64,000 nucleotides of DNA from Marinimicrococcus sp033875255 (GTDB taxonomy: Bacteria; Pseudomonadota; Alphaproteobacteria; Geminicoccales; Geminicoccaceae). Under the pieces are notes generated by a model. The model was not told where the DNA came from, did no database searches, and worked only from the letters and a program-made list of their open reading frames with translations. This document shows, in pieces, positions 42,169 through 49,619 of the stretch. Where the stretch lies: the NCBI GenBank assembly GCA_033875255.1, contig JAWZSN010000026.1, forward strand, positions 11,906 through 75,905, in the 5' to 3' direction. Position 1 is the first letter of the stretch, and every line of letters begins with the position of its first letter. The position numbers and the translations under genes were made by a program.

Positions 42169-44028
42169 TTGAATATGCTGAAAAAGCGTCTACTGCTGTC
42201 GCTGTCGGCGGCTGCCCTGGTCATGCCGATGGCGGCCGGCAGCGCGCAGGCCATCGAGGTCGTGGTGCTCGACCAGGTCAATGACGCGACGCAGAGCGCC
42301 GAGCTCAGCTTCGACGCGCTGTGGGGCGAGAGCCTGGCGGCGACGGCCGCTGCCATCGGCAACAGCGCCGCTTTCAACGTCGAGGGCGCGGCTGACGCCG
42401 GCGCGCTGGATCTCGCGCAGATCAACGACGGCGACGTGGGCCTCAGGGGCAACCAGTTCGCCGAGGTCGATCTCCACGACGTCGATCTCAGCAGCGGCGT
42501 CGCCGACGGTGTCGCCCTCACGGCGGCGGCGATCGGCAATACCCTTTCCGGCACCGGCGAAGGCACCATCCTCGACATCGGCCTCGAGCAGGTCAACGGC
42601 CAGGAGGGCGAGGGCATCCTCCCCGAGGGGCAGTACGCGAACATCGTGCTGGAGGAGGTCGTCATCGGCGGGCTGGAGAGCACGCTCTCGGCGGCGGCCA
42701 TCGGCAACTCGGCATCGTTGACCGCTGGCGCCATCGGCACTGCGGACGGCTTCGACACGGTCTCCCAGACCAACTATGGCGCCCAGGGCGCCCATGTCCA
42801 CGTCACCGACCTCGTCATGGAGACGACTGCCGATGGCGCCCTCTTCGACGCGACCGCGGCGGCGCTCGGCAACTCGCTGACCCTGGCCGCCGAGACCGGC
42901 GATCTCTTCCTCGATACCGTGGTGCAGGACAATCTCGGTGACGAGGTCGGCGCCATCCTCACCTTGAATCTCGGCCAGTATGCCGGGGTTCATCTCTATG
43001 GCCTCAACGACGTCGAGACCCCGGCAACGCCGGTGGGCGTCGACGCGTCGACCTTCGAGACCTTCGACAGCACCGTCGTGGCAGCGGCCATCGGCAACTC
43101 GGCGAGCTTCAGCGCCGGCGGCGATGTCCTGCTCGACGAGATTGTCCAGGGCAACGAGGCCTTCCAGATCGCCGACATCGCCATCGAAGAGGCCTATGGT
43201 CTGGACGATCTGACGGCAACGGCGGTGGCGATCGGCAACTCGCTGTCGATCACCTCGGGCGGTGACTTCGCCTTCGACAAGGTCGACGGCGGCATCTCCC
43301 AGAACAACGCATGGGTCGACTGGGATGGAGATACCCAGAACGCCGACCACCTTCTCCAGGATCTGAACGTCAACGGCGATCTCACCCTGACCGCGGCCGC
43401 GATCGGCAACTCGCTCTCGCTCGACGCCGACGGCGGCTTCGCGTTCGGCACCGAGAACGCGATCTCCCAGGTGAACTGGGGCGAGCAGGCCAGCATGGTC
43501 GAGCTCGTGGACATCTGGGGTGTCGAGGACGTCTCGGGCACCGTGGTGGCCATCGGCAACTCGCTCTCGCTCTCCTCGGGCGGCGACTTCTCGTTCGGCT
43601 CCTACGGCTCGATCGAGCAGGAGAACTGGGGCTACCAGGATGCCGATATCGAGCTTGCCGATCTTAACGTCGCGGGTGCCGGCGAGCTGACCGTGGCAGC
43701 CATCGGCAACTCGCTCTCGCTCACCGCCGAAGGCGCTCTCTCGGGCGTCGGCGCGGAGATCAGCCAGGACAATAATTACGCGCAGGCGGTCGATCTCTCG
43801 CTCAACGGCACGGTCGGGACCTTCACGAGCCTCGATGCCACCGCGGTGGCGATCGGCAACTCGCTGAGCCTGACCGCCGGGTCGTTCGAGGGCACCGGCA
43901 CGCTCGCCGTCGCCCAGAACAACTTCGACCCGCAGACCGTCTCGCTGGGCCTGAGCAATGCCGGCCTGGGCGCGCTCTCGTCCACCACAGCGGCGATCGG
44001 CAACTCGGCGTCGGTCACCATCAAGTAA
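42169..44028 (+). CDS. Secreted AIGNS-repeat protein, copy 3
   Basis: A 619-residue paralogue starting at TTG 42169 with leader GGGAGGATGGACAA, nearly identical to that of copy 1. The signal peptide is MNMLKKRLLLSLSAAALVMP, ending at AQA-IEV. Eleven A-[IL]-G-N-[ST] motifs are present in the same order, and the protein ends TAAIGNSASVTIK. It is especially rich in Q/N and tryptophan between motifs 6 and 9 (ISQNNAWVDWDGDTQNADHL, ISQVNWGEQASM, IEQENWGYQDADI). No cysteine. An alternative ATG lies two codons downstream. Confidence 0.85.
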   Translation: MNMLKKRLLLSLSAAALVMPMAAGSAQAIEVVVLDQVNDATQSAELSFDALWGESLAATAAAIGNSAAFNVEGAADAGALDLAQINDGDVGLRGNQFAEVDLHDVDLSSGVADGVALTAAAIGNTLSGTGEGTILDIGLEQVNGQEGEGILPEGQYANIVLEEVVIGGLESTLSAAAIGNSASLTAGAIGTADGFDTVSQTNYGAQGAHVHVTDLVMETTADGALFDATAAALGNSLTLAAETGDLFLDTVVQDNLGDEVGAILTLNLGQYAGVHLYGLNDVETPATPVGVDASTFETFDSTVVAAAIGNSASFSAGGDVLLDEIVQGNEAFQIADIAIEEAYGLDDLTATAVAIGNSLSITSGGDFAFDKVDGGISQNNAWVDWDGDTQNADHLLQDLNVNGDLTLTAAAIGNSLSLDADGGFAFGTENAISQVNWGEQASMVELVDIWGVEDVSGTVVAIGNSLSLSSGGDFSFGSYGSIEQENWGYQDADIELADLNVAGAGELTVAAIGNSLSLTAEGALSGVGAEISQDNNYAQAVDLSLNGTVGTFTSLDATAVAIGNSLSLTAGSFEGTGTLAVAQNNFDPQTVSLGLSNAGLGALSSTTAAIGNSASVTIK

Positions 44029-44046
44029 GACGGCTCCGGCCGCAGG

Positions 44047-44070
44047 GGCGCCCCGGTCCGCCGGGGCGCC
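44047..44070 (+). terminator. Hairpin after repeat gene copy 3
   Basis: A perfect 10-bp stem GGCGCCCCGG/CCGGGGCGCC with a TCCG loop, 18 bp after the stop, the same stem and loop as after copy 4. It lacks a T-tract. Confidence 0.65.
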
Positions 44071-44536
44071 TCCGTCCATTCCGCCCTTTCGCGCGGCGTC
44101 GCGTCCTGGACCACCTGGCCTGCCGCAACCAGGACATGGTTCACCGGAGCACCTTTGCACGCAAAAGAAGCATATTTCCCGCGCGCATCGCGATCAGGAT
44201 CTTGCTGGTGCGCCCGGTTTGCCTTACGTCAACCCACACGAGAAAATTGCCACGGAATATCAATCAGGGGCGGCGTTCGGGGAAGGTGTCACCCTTAGCG
44301 CAACGATGAGACAGGGAGCCGACCTCGGGGGTCGGAGCTGGCCGTCGAACCTCGCCGCCCACGCCCGGCCCGAGGCTGCACCCTCGAGATGCGCCCGGCC
44401 GGGGCCAAGGCTTTCCGCGGCGCGGGAACGCGGGTGCGGGGGCGCTGTCGGCGGCGATCGGCGTCGTCGGGGGCGGAAGGAAAGCGGGTGGAGCGAGGGG
44501 CTCTGCCGCTTTCGGACGATCACGGAGGACGGACGA
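44071..44536. other. Intergenic region before repeat gene copy 4
   Basis: This 466-bp stretch shows no gene of its own; the frame of copy 4 stays open through it, but the extended N-terminus has no signal sequence or similarity to the other copies. The final bases carry the leader CGGAGGACGGACGA. AT-rich bases around 44230-44265 may be a promoter. Confidence 0.5.
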
Positions 44537-46438
44537 TTGACTAGTCTCAGGAAACGCCTGCTGCTGTCGCTGTCGGCGGCGGCTCTCGCGGTGCCGATGG
44601 CAACCGGCAGCGCCCAGGCCATCGAGGTCGTGGTGCTCGAGCAGATCAACGACGCGACCCAGGGCTCGATCATCGGCTTCGGGAGCCTTTGGGGCGAGAG
44701 CCTGGCGGCGACCGCGGCAGCGATCGGCAACAGCGCCGCCTTCAACGTCGAAGGGGCCGACGACGCCGCGAGCCTCGTGCTCGAGCAGACCAATCTCGGC
44801 GGCGACCACGTGCTGGACGAGGTGGGCACGCAGGTCGGGGTGATCGGGCTCTTTGGCATCGACCTGACGGCCGGCACCACCGACGGTCTGGCGCTGACCG
44901 CGGCGGCGATCGGCAACACCCTCTCGGGTACCGGCGCCGGCCACATTGCCGACATCGACCTCGAGCAGATCAACATCGAAGGCGACGTTGGCGACGGCTT
45001 CGACGGCCAGGGCGCCGTCATCCTTCTCGAAGAGGTCGGCATCGGCGGGCTGGAGAGCACGCTCTCGGCCGCGGCGATCGGCAACTCGGCCTCGCTGACC
45101 GCCGGCACGATCGGCACCAGCGACGACTTCGACACTGTCTTCCAGGGCAATTACGGCAACCAGGTCGCGCTGATCGACATCAACGAGATCGCCGTGCTGC
45201 CGACCGAGACCGGCGCCATCTTCGACGCCACGGCGGCGGCGCTGGGCAACTCCCTGACGCTCGATGCCGAGACCGGTGATCTCTTCGTCGATGACCTGAC
45301 CCAGATCAACGTCGGCGACGAGAATTTCGACGGCTACGAGATCTACGGCTACTCGGTGCTCGAGTTCGGCCAGTACGCGCATATCGATCTCTACGAGATC
45401 AACGACTTCGATGCGCCGGCAACGCCGGTGGGTGTCGACGCGCCGACCTTCGAGACGTTCGATGCCACCCTGGTGACGGCGGCGATCGGCAACTCGGCCA
45501 GCCTGAGCGCCGGCGGCGGCATCCTGCTCGACGAGATCCTGCAGCAGAACGATGCCCTGCAGGAAGCCGACATCGAGCTCGACGACGTCTACGGCCTGGG
45601 CGACCTGACCGCCACGGCGGTGGCGATCGGCAACTCGCTGTCGATCACCGCCGGCGGTGACATCGCTTTCGACAAAATCGACGGCGGCATCACCCAGCTG
45701 AACGACCCGGACTACTATACCGCCCAGGACGTGGATTTCGATCTCGACGATCTCGGGGTCGACGGCGACCTTCTGCTGACCGCCGCCTCGATCGGCAACT
45801 CGCTCTCGATCACCGCCGACGGCGGCGTGGACCTCGGCGTCGGCACCACCATCGAGCAGCTCAATCATACCGCGCAGGACAGCGAGATCGAGCTCAAGGA
45901 GATGGCCGGCGTCGGCGATCTGACCGCCACCGTGGTGGCGATCGGCAACTCGCTCTCGATCACCTCGGGCGGCGATTTCTCGTTCGGCACGGACGGCGTG
46001 ATCTCGCAGCTGAACGACAGCGAGTTCGGCCAGGACGCCGAGATCGAGCTCGAGGACGAGCTGAACGGCAGCGGGGCGGTGGACGTCACCATCGCCGCGA
46101 TCGGCAACTCGCTGTCGATCGATGCCGCCGGCACCCTGTCGGGAATCGACAGCGGGATCGAGCAGCTCAACCAGGGTGTGTACGGGCAGGACTCCGAGAT
46201 CGAGCTCGACGACTTCGACGGCATGGGTGACTTCGCGAGCCTCGACGCCACGGTCGTGGCGATCGGCAACTCGCTGAGCCTCTCGGCCGGCTCGTTCGCG
46301 GGCACCGGTATGCTCACCATCGCCCAGAACAACCTGGCCCCGCAGCTCGTCTCGATCGAGCTGGCGGATTCCGGCCTGGGGGCCTTGTCGGCCACCACGG
46401 CGGCGATCGGCAACTCGGCGTCGGTCACCATCAAGTAG
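44537..46438 (+). CDS. Secreted AIGNS-repeat protein, copy 4
   Basis: A 633-residue paralogue starting at TTG 44537 with leader GGAGGACGGACGA; the start is fixed by alignment of its signal peptide (MTSLRKRLLLSLSAAALAVP, ending AQA-IEV) with the other copies. Eleven A-[IL]-G-N-[ST] motifs occur in the same register, ending TAAIGNSASVTIK. Repeat insertions here are acidic, with a recurring DSEIEL/DAEIEL/DADIEL-type strand after the I-x-Q-x-N element (IEQLNHTAQDSEIELKEM, ISQLNDSEFGQDAEIELED). No cysteine. It is followed by the only copy of the hairpin that has a T-tract. Confidence 0.85.
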   Translation: MTSLRKRLLLSLSAAALAVPMATGSAQAIEVVVLEQINDATQGSIIGFGSLWGESLAATAAAIGNSAAFNVEGADDAASLVLEQTNLGGDHVLDEVGTQVGVIGLFGIDLTAGTTDGLALTAAAIGNTLSGTGAGHIADIDLEQINIEGDVGDGFDGQGAVILLEEVGIGGLESTLSAAAIGNSASLTAGTIGTSDDFDTVFQGNYGNQVALIDINEIAVLPTETGAIFDATAAALGNSLTLDAETGDLFVDDLTQINVGDENFDGYEIYGYSVLEFGQYAHIDLYEINDFDAPATPVGVDAPTFETFDATLVTAAIGNSASLSAGGGILLDEILQQNDALQEADIELDDVYGLGDLTATAVAIGNSLSITAGGDIAFDKIDGGITQLNDPDYYTAQDVDFDLDDLGVDGDLLLTAASIGNSLSITADGGVDLGVGTTIEQLNHTAQDSEIELKEMAGVGDLTATVVAIGNSLSITSGGDFSFGTDGVISQLNDSEFGQDAEIELEDELNGSGAVDVTIAAIGNSLSIDAAGTLSGIDSGIEQLNQGVYGQDSEIELDDFDGMGDFASLDATVVAIGNSLSLSAGSFAGTGMLTIAQNNLAPQLVSIELADSGLGALSATTAAIGNSASVTIK

Positions 46439-46476
46439 GACGACTTCCGTCCAGGCAAGGCGGCCCCGGCCGCTGG

Positions 46477-46508
46477 AGGCGCCCCGGTCCGCCGGGGCGC
46501 CTTTTTTC
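46477..46508 (+). terminator. Rho-independent terminator after repeat gene copy 4
   Basis: AGGCGCCCCGG and CCGGGGCGCCT form an 11-bp stem around TCCG, followed directly by six T residues. A clear intrinsic terminator that closes the repeat-gene cluster before the metZ promoter. Confidence 0.9.
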
Positions 46509-46532
46509 CTGCCGCTGTCATCGGTGCTACCC

Positions 46533-46538
46533 TTGACA
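46533..46538 (+). promoter_or_regulatory. Candidate -35 element of metZ
   Basis: TTGACA stands about 39 bp before the riboswitch. The -10 at normal spacing is poor, so this is only a position-based suggestion. Confidence 0.3.
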
Positions 46539-46571
46539 GCGCCCGCGCCACGGCGCATCCGGGGTTCTCAC

Positions 46572-46629
46572 CGTCGCGATTTGGGCCGGCCGGCTTGCGG
46601 GCGACGTTAAAGAAGCCGCTAAAAGGTCG
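46572..46629 (+). promoter_or_regulatory. SAM-II riboswitch
   Basis: The stretch matches the SAM-II aptamer known from alphaproteobacterial methionine genes: the conserved GATTTG after the 5' strand, GGCCGGCCGGCTTGC, ACGTTAAA and AAGCCGCTAAAAGG. P1 is CGTCGC (46572-46577) with GCGACG (46601-46606); the pseudoknot pairs CGGCTT (46591-46596) with AAGCCG (46613-46618). It precedes metZ, so SAM binding should lower metZ expression. Confidence 0.95.
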
Positions 46630-46685
46630 GGGCGTCGTGTCCGCGGCTCCCGGCCAGAGGCCGGATCGAGCGAGGAGCGACCTCA

Positions 46686-47897
46686 GTGGCCGAGCAGTAC
46701 CGCCGCAGCCCCGATCCCTCGAGCTGGTGGCCGCAGACGCGGCTGATCCGGGGCGGTACCAGCCGCAGCGGCTTCGACGAGACCTCCGAGGCGCTGTTCT
46801 TGACCTCGGGCTATGTCTACGGCTCGGCCGGCGAGGCCGCCGACTCTTTCTCCGGCGGCGCCGAGCGCTTCGTCTATTCGCGCTTCGGCAACCCCACCGT
46901 CGCGATGTTCGAGGAGCGGCTGCGCCTGCTGGAGGGAGCCGGGGCCTGCCGCGCCACGGCCAGCGGCATGGCGGCCGTGTTCGCAGCGCTCATGGCCCAG
47001 CTTCGCGCCGGTGACCGCATCGTCGCAAGCCGCGCGCTCTTCGGCTCATGCCACTTCATCGTCTCCGAGCTGCTGCCGCGCTACGGCATTGCCCACGCAT
47101 TCGTCGATCCGGGCGATCTGGAGGGCTGGAAGGCGGCACTTGCCGAGCCGACTGCCGTGGTCTTCGTCGAAAGCCCGTCCAACCCGATGATGGAGCTGGT
47201 CGATCTGGAGGCGGTGGCGTCGCTGGCGCACGCCACCGGGGCCCGTCTGGTGGTCGACAACGTCTTCGCCACGCCGCTGCTGCAGCGCCCGCTCGAGCTG
47301 GGCGCCGACGTCGTGGTCTATTCAGCCACCAAGCATATCGATGGCCAGGGCCGCTGCCTCGGCGGTGCGATCCTCGGCAGCCGCGAGTTCGTGGAGAAGG
47401 AGCTGCAGCCCTTCCTGCGTCATACCGGTCCGGCGATGAGCCCGTTCAACGCCTGGGTGCTTCTCAAGGGGCTCGAGACCCTGCCGCTGCGGGTGGCGGC
47501 GCAGTGCCGCTCGGCCGCCGCCGTCGCTGCCTTTCTGGAACGCAGCGACGGGATCGCCCGGGTCTGCTATCCGGGCCTGACCTCGCATCCGCAGGCAGAG
47601 CTGGCGCGCCGCCAGATGTCGGGCGGCGGCACCCTCGTCACCTTCGATATGGCCGGCGGGCGCGAGGCCGCCTTCCGCTTTCTCGACGCGCTGACGCTGG
47701 TCGACATCTCGAACAATCTGGGCGACGCCAAGAGTCTCGCCTGCCATCCCGCGACCACCACCCATCAGCGGCTGGGCGAGGCCGAGCGTGGCCGCATGGG
47801 TATCGGCGAGGGCACCATCCGCCTGTCGGTCGGCCTCGAGGACGAGGCCGACCTGCTGGCTGACCTCGCAGCCGCGCTCGAGGCGGGACGCGGCTGA
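46686..47897 (+). CDS. metZ: O-succinylhomoserine sulfhydrylase
   Basis: A 403-residue PLP enzyme of the Cys/Met metabolism family. The PLP lysine lies in VVYSATKHIDGQGRCLGG near 217-219, with YSRFGNPTV near 64-72 and VESPSNPMMELVDLEAV near 159-175. The start is GTG with AGGAG upstream. It makes homocysteine from O-succinylhomoserine and sulfide, so it consumes the product of the cys operon 13 kb upstream. Control by the SAM-II riboswitch in its leader supports the methionine assignment. Confidence 0.93.
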   Translation: MAEQYRRSPDPSSWWPQTRLIRGGTSRSGFDETSEALFLTSGYVYGSAGEAADSFSGGAERFVYSRFGNPTVAMFEERLRLLEGAGACRATASGMAAVFAALMAQLRAGDRIVASRALFGSCHFIVSELLPRYGIAHAFVDPGDLEGWKAALAEPTAVVFVESPSNPMMELVDLEAVASLAHATGARLVVDNVFATPLLQRPLELGADVVVYSATKHIDGQGRCLGGAILGSREFVEKELQPFLRHTGPAMSPFNAWVLLKGLETLPLRVAAQCRSAAAVAAFLERSDGIARVCYPGLTSHPQAELARRQMSGGGTLVTFDMAGGREAAFRFLDALTLVDISNNLGDAKSLACHPATTTHQRLGEAERGRMGIGEGTIRLSVGLEDEADLLADLAAALEAGRG

Positions 47898-47907
47898 GGC
47901 GCGCGGC

Positions 47908-48729
47908 TCATGCGGCCACGAGGATCTCGCCCTTGCCGCCGGCAGCGAGGTCGCCGGTGAGCCGCCGCACGCGTCTCGAGGACAGCATGCCGCGCAGGCC
48001 CAGCTCGGCCAGGTGACGCTCCAGCAGGGCCAGCCAGCCCAGCTCGTGCACACCGTTGTCGGCGAAGGTGGCGGGTGCGGCGTCACCTTCGCCTCCGCCT
48101 CCGCCTCCGCCCAGGATCAGCGTGCCGCGCTTCATCGCGATCCCGGGCAGGGCGCCGCAAGGGCCGCGGACCAGGATGGTGCCGCCGATCATCCGCGAGC
48201 CGGTATGGAGGCCGGCGCTGTCGCCCAGGATGAGGCCGCGGCGCATCCGGTCGCCGGCCCGGTCGCCCAGATCGCCGCCGACCAGGATCGCGCCGCCGGT
48301 CATCCCGAACCGCCCGCCCGCCTGGGCGGCACCGACGAACCCGGCGGCGTCGCCCTCCACCCGGATCACCCCGCCGCTCATCTCGCTGCCGGCAAACGGG
48401 CCGGCTGCACCCGCCACCGCGATGCTTCCGCCCTTCATGCCGTGACCCAGCAGCGCCCCAGCATCGCCCTCGACGGCGATGGCGCCGCTCTCCATGCCCG
48501 CGCCGATCCGCTCGAGGGCCGGACAGGTGTCGCGGATCACCAGCCGCTGCGGATCGCCCGCCGTCACCTCGAAGAGCTCTCCCAGCTTAATGCGCCGGTT
48601 GCCGCATTGCAGCTCCAGCCTCGCGATCTCGTGCGTGCCCAGCCCGGTCAGAAGCCCGGGCAGCACCGGCGCCATGTCGACCGGCAGGCGCAGCGTCGCG
48701 CGCATGGTGAGGGTGAGCCCGCCCATCAC
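47908..48729 (-). CDS. fhcC: Formyltransferase/hydrolase complex subunit C
   Basis: About 273 residues, with the glycine-rich beta-helix of FwdC/GltB-C-terminal type: repeated G-x-x-[MAL]-x-G-G-x-I units such as AGPFAGSEMSGGVIRVEGDA, GRFGMTGGAILVGGDLGDRA and GSRMIGGTILVRGPCG. In methylotrophs Fhc releases formate from formyl-tetrahydromethanopterin. It starts at GTG or the ATG next to it, overlapping the fhcD stop. Its end is 10 bp from the convergent metZ stop. Confidence 0.92.
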   Translation of the reverse strand: MMGGLTLTMRATLRLPVDMAPVLPGLLTGLGTHEIARLELQCGNRRIKLGELFEVTAGDPQRLVIRDTCPALERIGAGMESGAIAVEGDAGALLGHGMKGGSIAVAGAAGPFAGSEMSGGVIRVEGDAAGFVGAAQAGGRFGMTGGAILVGGDLGDRAGDRMRRGLILGDSAGLHTGSRMIGGTILVRGPCGALPGIAMKRGTLILGGGGGGGEGDAAPATFADNGVHELGWLALLERHLAELGLRGMLSSRRVRRLTGDLAAGGKGEILVAA

Positions 48730-49619
48730 AGCAGCTCGCGCAGGTGGAAATGGTAGGGGCCGAGCTTGCCGCCGTAATTGCCGGCGGTGATGCCCAGGAT
48801 GCCACCGCCGCTGCCCAGCGCGCAGGCCGCACGGATGCCGGCTGCGGTGGCGCGGGCCACGGCCTTCTCGCTCAGCCCGTCAATGACGATCTCCAGCACC
48901 GAGCCGACCTCGTCGGGCAGGGCGCTCGCTTCGGCCTGGCCGCGCAGCGTCGGGCAGAAGGCGTCGTTGGTCGAGGCGACCAGCCCCTTGTATCTCGAGC
49001 CGATCTTGGAGCCCGAGCGGACCACGCCGCCGGGAAAGGGCATGATGACGCCCGGTCCCGCCATGGCGGCGACCGCGGCCTCGGCCGCCTCCAGCGCCGC
49101 CCCGGGGTCCGCCGCCAGGATCAGGAAATTGCCGCCGCCCACCGCCGGCACCACGCCGGCCACGTCCTCGATGACGAACTCGCCCTCCATGACCGGCACC
49201 CGCCAGTAGCGGCGCGCCCCGAGCTTCTTGCTGAACTGGAACCCGTCGCCGAAGAAGCGCAGCCCCTTGCCCAGCCCGATCCTCTCCTCGCCGTCGATGC
49301 CGGAGAAGCAGGCGGTGGTGGGGCAGGTGAGGACGCACTGGCCGACACGGGCCTGGACCTGCCGGGCGAGGCTCTCGAGGTCCATGGCGAAGACCAGCAC
49401 CGCCACGCCCGGGCGGCCGTCCGGGGTCTCTTGAGGCTCGAGGTCGCGCTCGATCCCCGCCTCGCAGCCGCAGGCGATCACCGAGGTGGCAAAGCCCGTC
49501 ATGGAAAGCGCCGCGATCCGCGCCCAGCGTGTGTCGGCGGCGGTGATCACCAGCCGCGTCGCGCGCATTGGAAAAGCCTCGGCGAAACTGTCCTCGATCG
49601 CCACCCCGTTGAGGATCAC
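48726..49619 (-). CDS. fhcD: Formylmethanofuran:tetrahydromethanopterin formyltransferase (Fhc subunit D)
   Basis: A 297-residue Ftr/FhcD protein. GTG at 49619 gives the typical N-terminus VILNGVAIEDSFAEAFPMRA; the frame is open much further upstream only as a shadow of fhcA. Family motifs include GCEAGIERDL, VLTCPTTACFSG, RRYWRVPVMEGEFVIEDV and SKIGSRYKGLVASTNDAFCP. It moves the formyl group from tetrahydromethanopterin to the methanofuran analogue. The GTGA overlap with fhcA indicates translational coupling. Confidence 0.93.
   Translation of the reverse strand: MILNGVAIEDSFAEAFPMRATRLVITAADTRWARIAALSMTGFATSVIACGCEAGIERDLEPQETPDGRPGVAVLVFAMDLESLARQVQARVGQCVLTCPTTACFSGIDGEERIGLGKGLRFFGDGFQFSKKLGARRYWRVPVMEGEFVIEDVAGVVPAVGGGNFLILAADPGAALEAAEAAVAAMAGPGVIMPFPGGVVRSGSKIGSRYKGLVASTNDAFCPTLRGQAEASALPDEVGSVLEIVIDGLSEKAVARATAAGIRAACALGSGGGILGITAGNYGGKLGPYHFHLRELL

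Noticed and set aside
37624..46438. Calling the repeat proteins curlin (CsgA) or HfaD outright
   Set aside because: The Q/N spacing is only loosely curli-like, the motif A-I-G-N-[ST] is not the curlin consensus, and no secretion partner such as a CsgG homologue is in the window.
42190..46558. Very long minus-strand open frames antisense to the repeat genes (about 656 and 764 codons)
   Set aside because: They arise because GC-rich codons leave few stops on the other strand. Translations are rich in arginine, aspartate and histidine with no domain, and both run through intergenic sequence and terminators.
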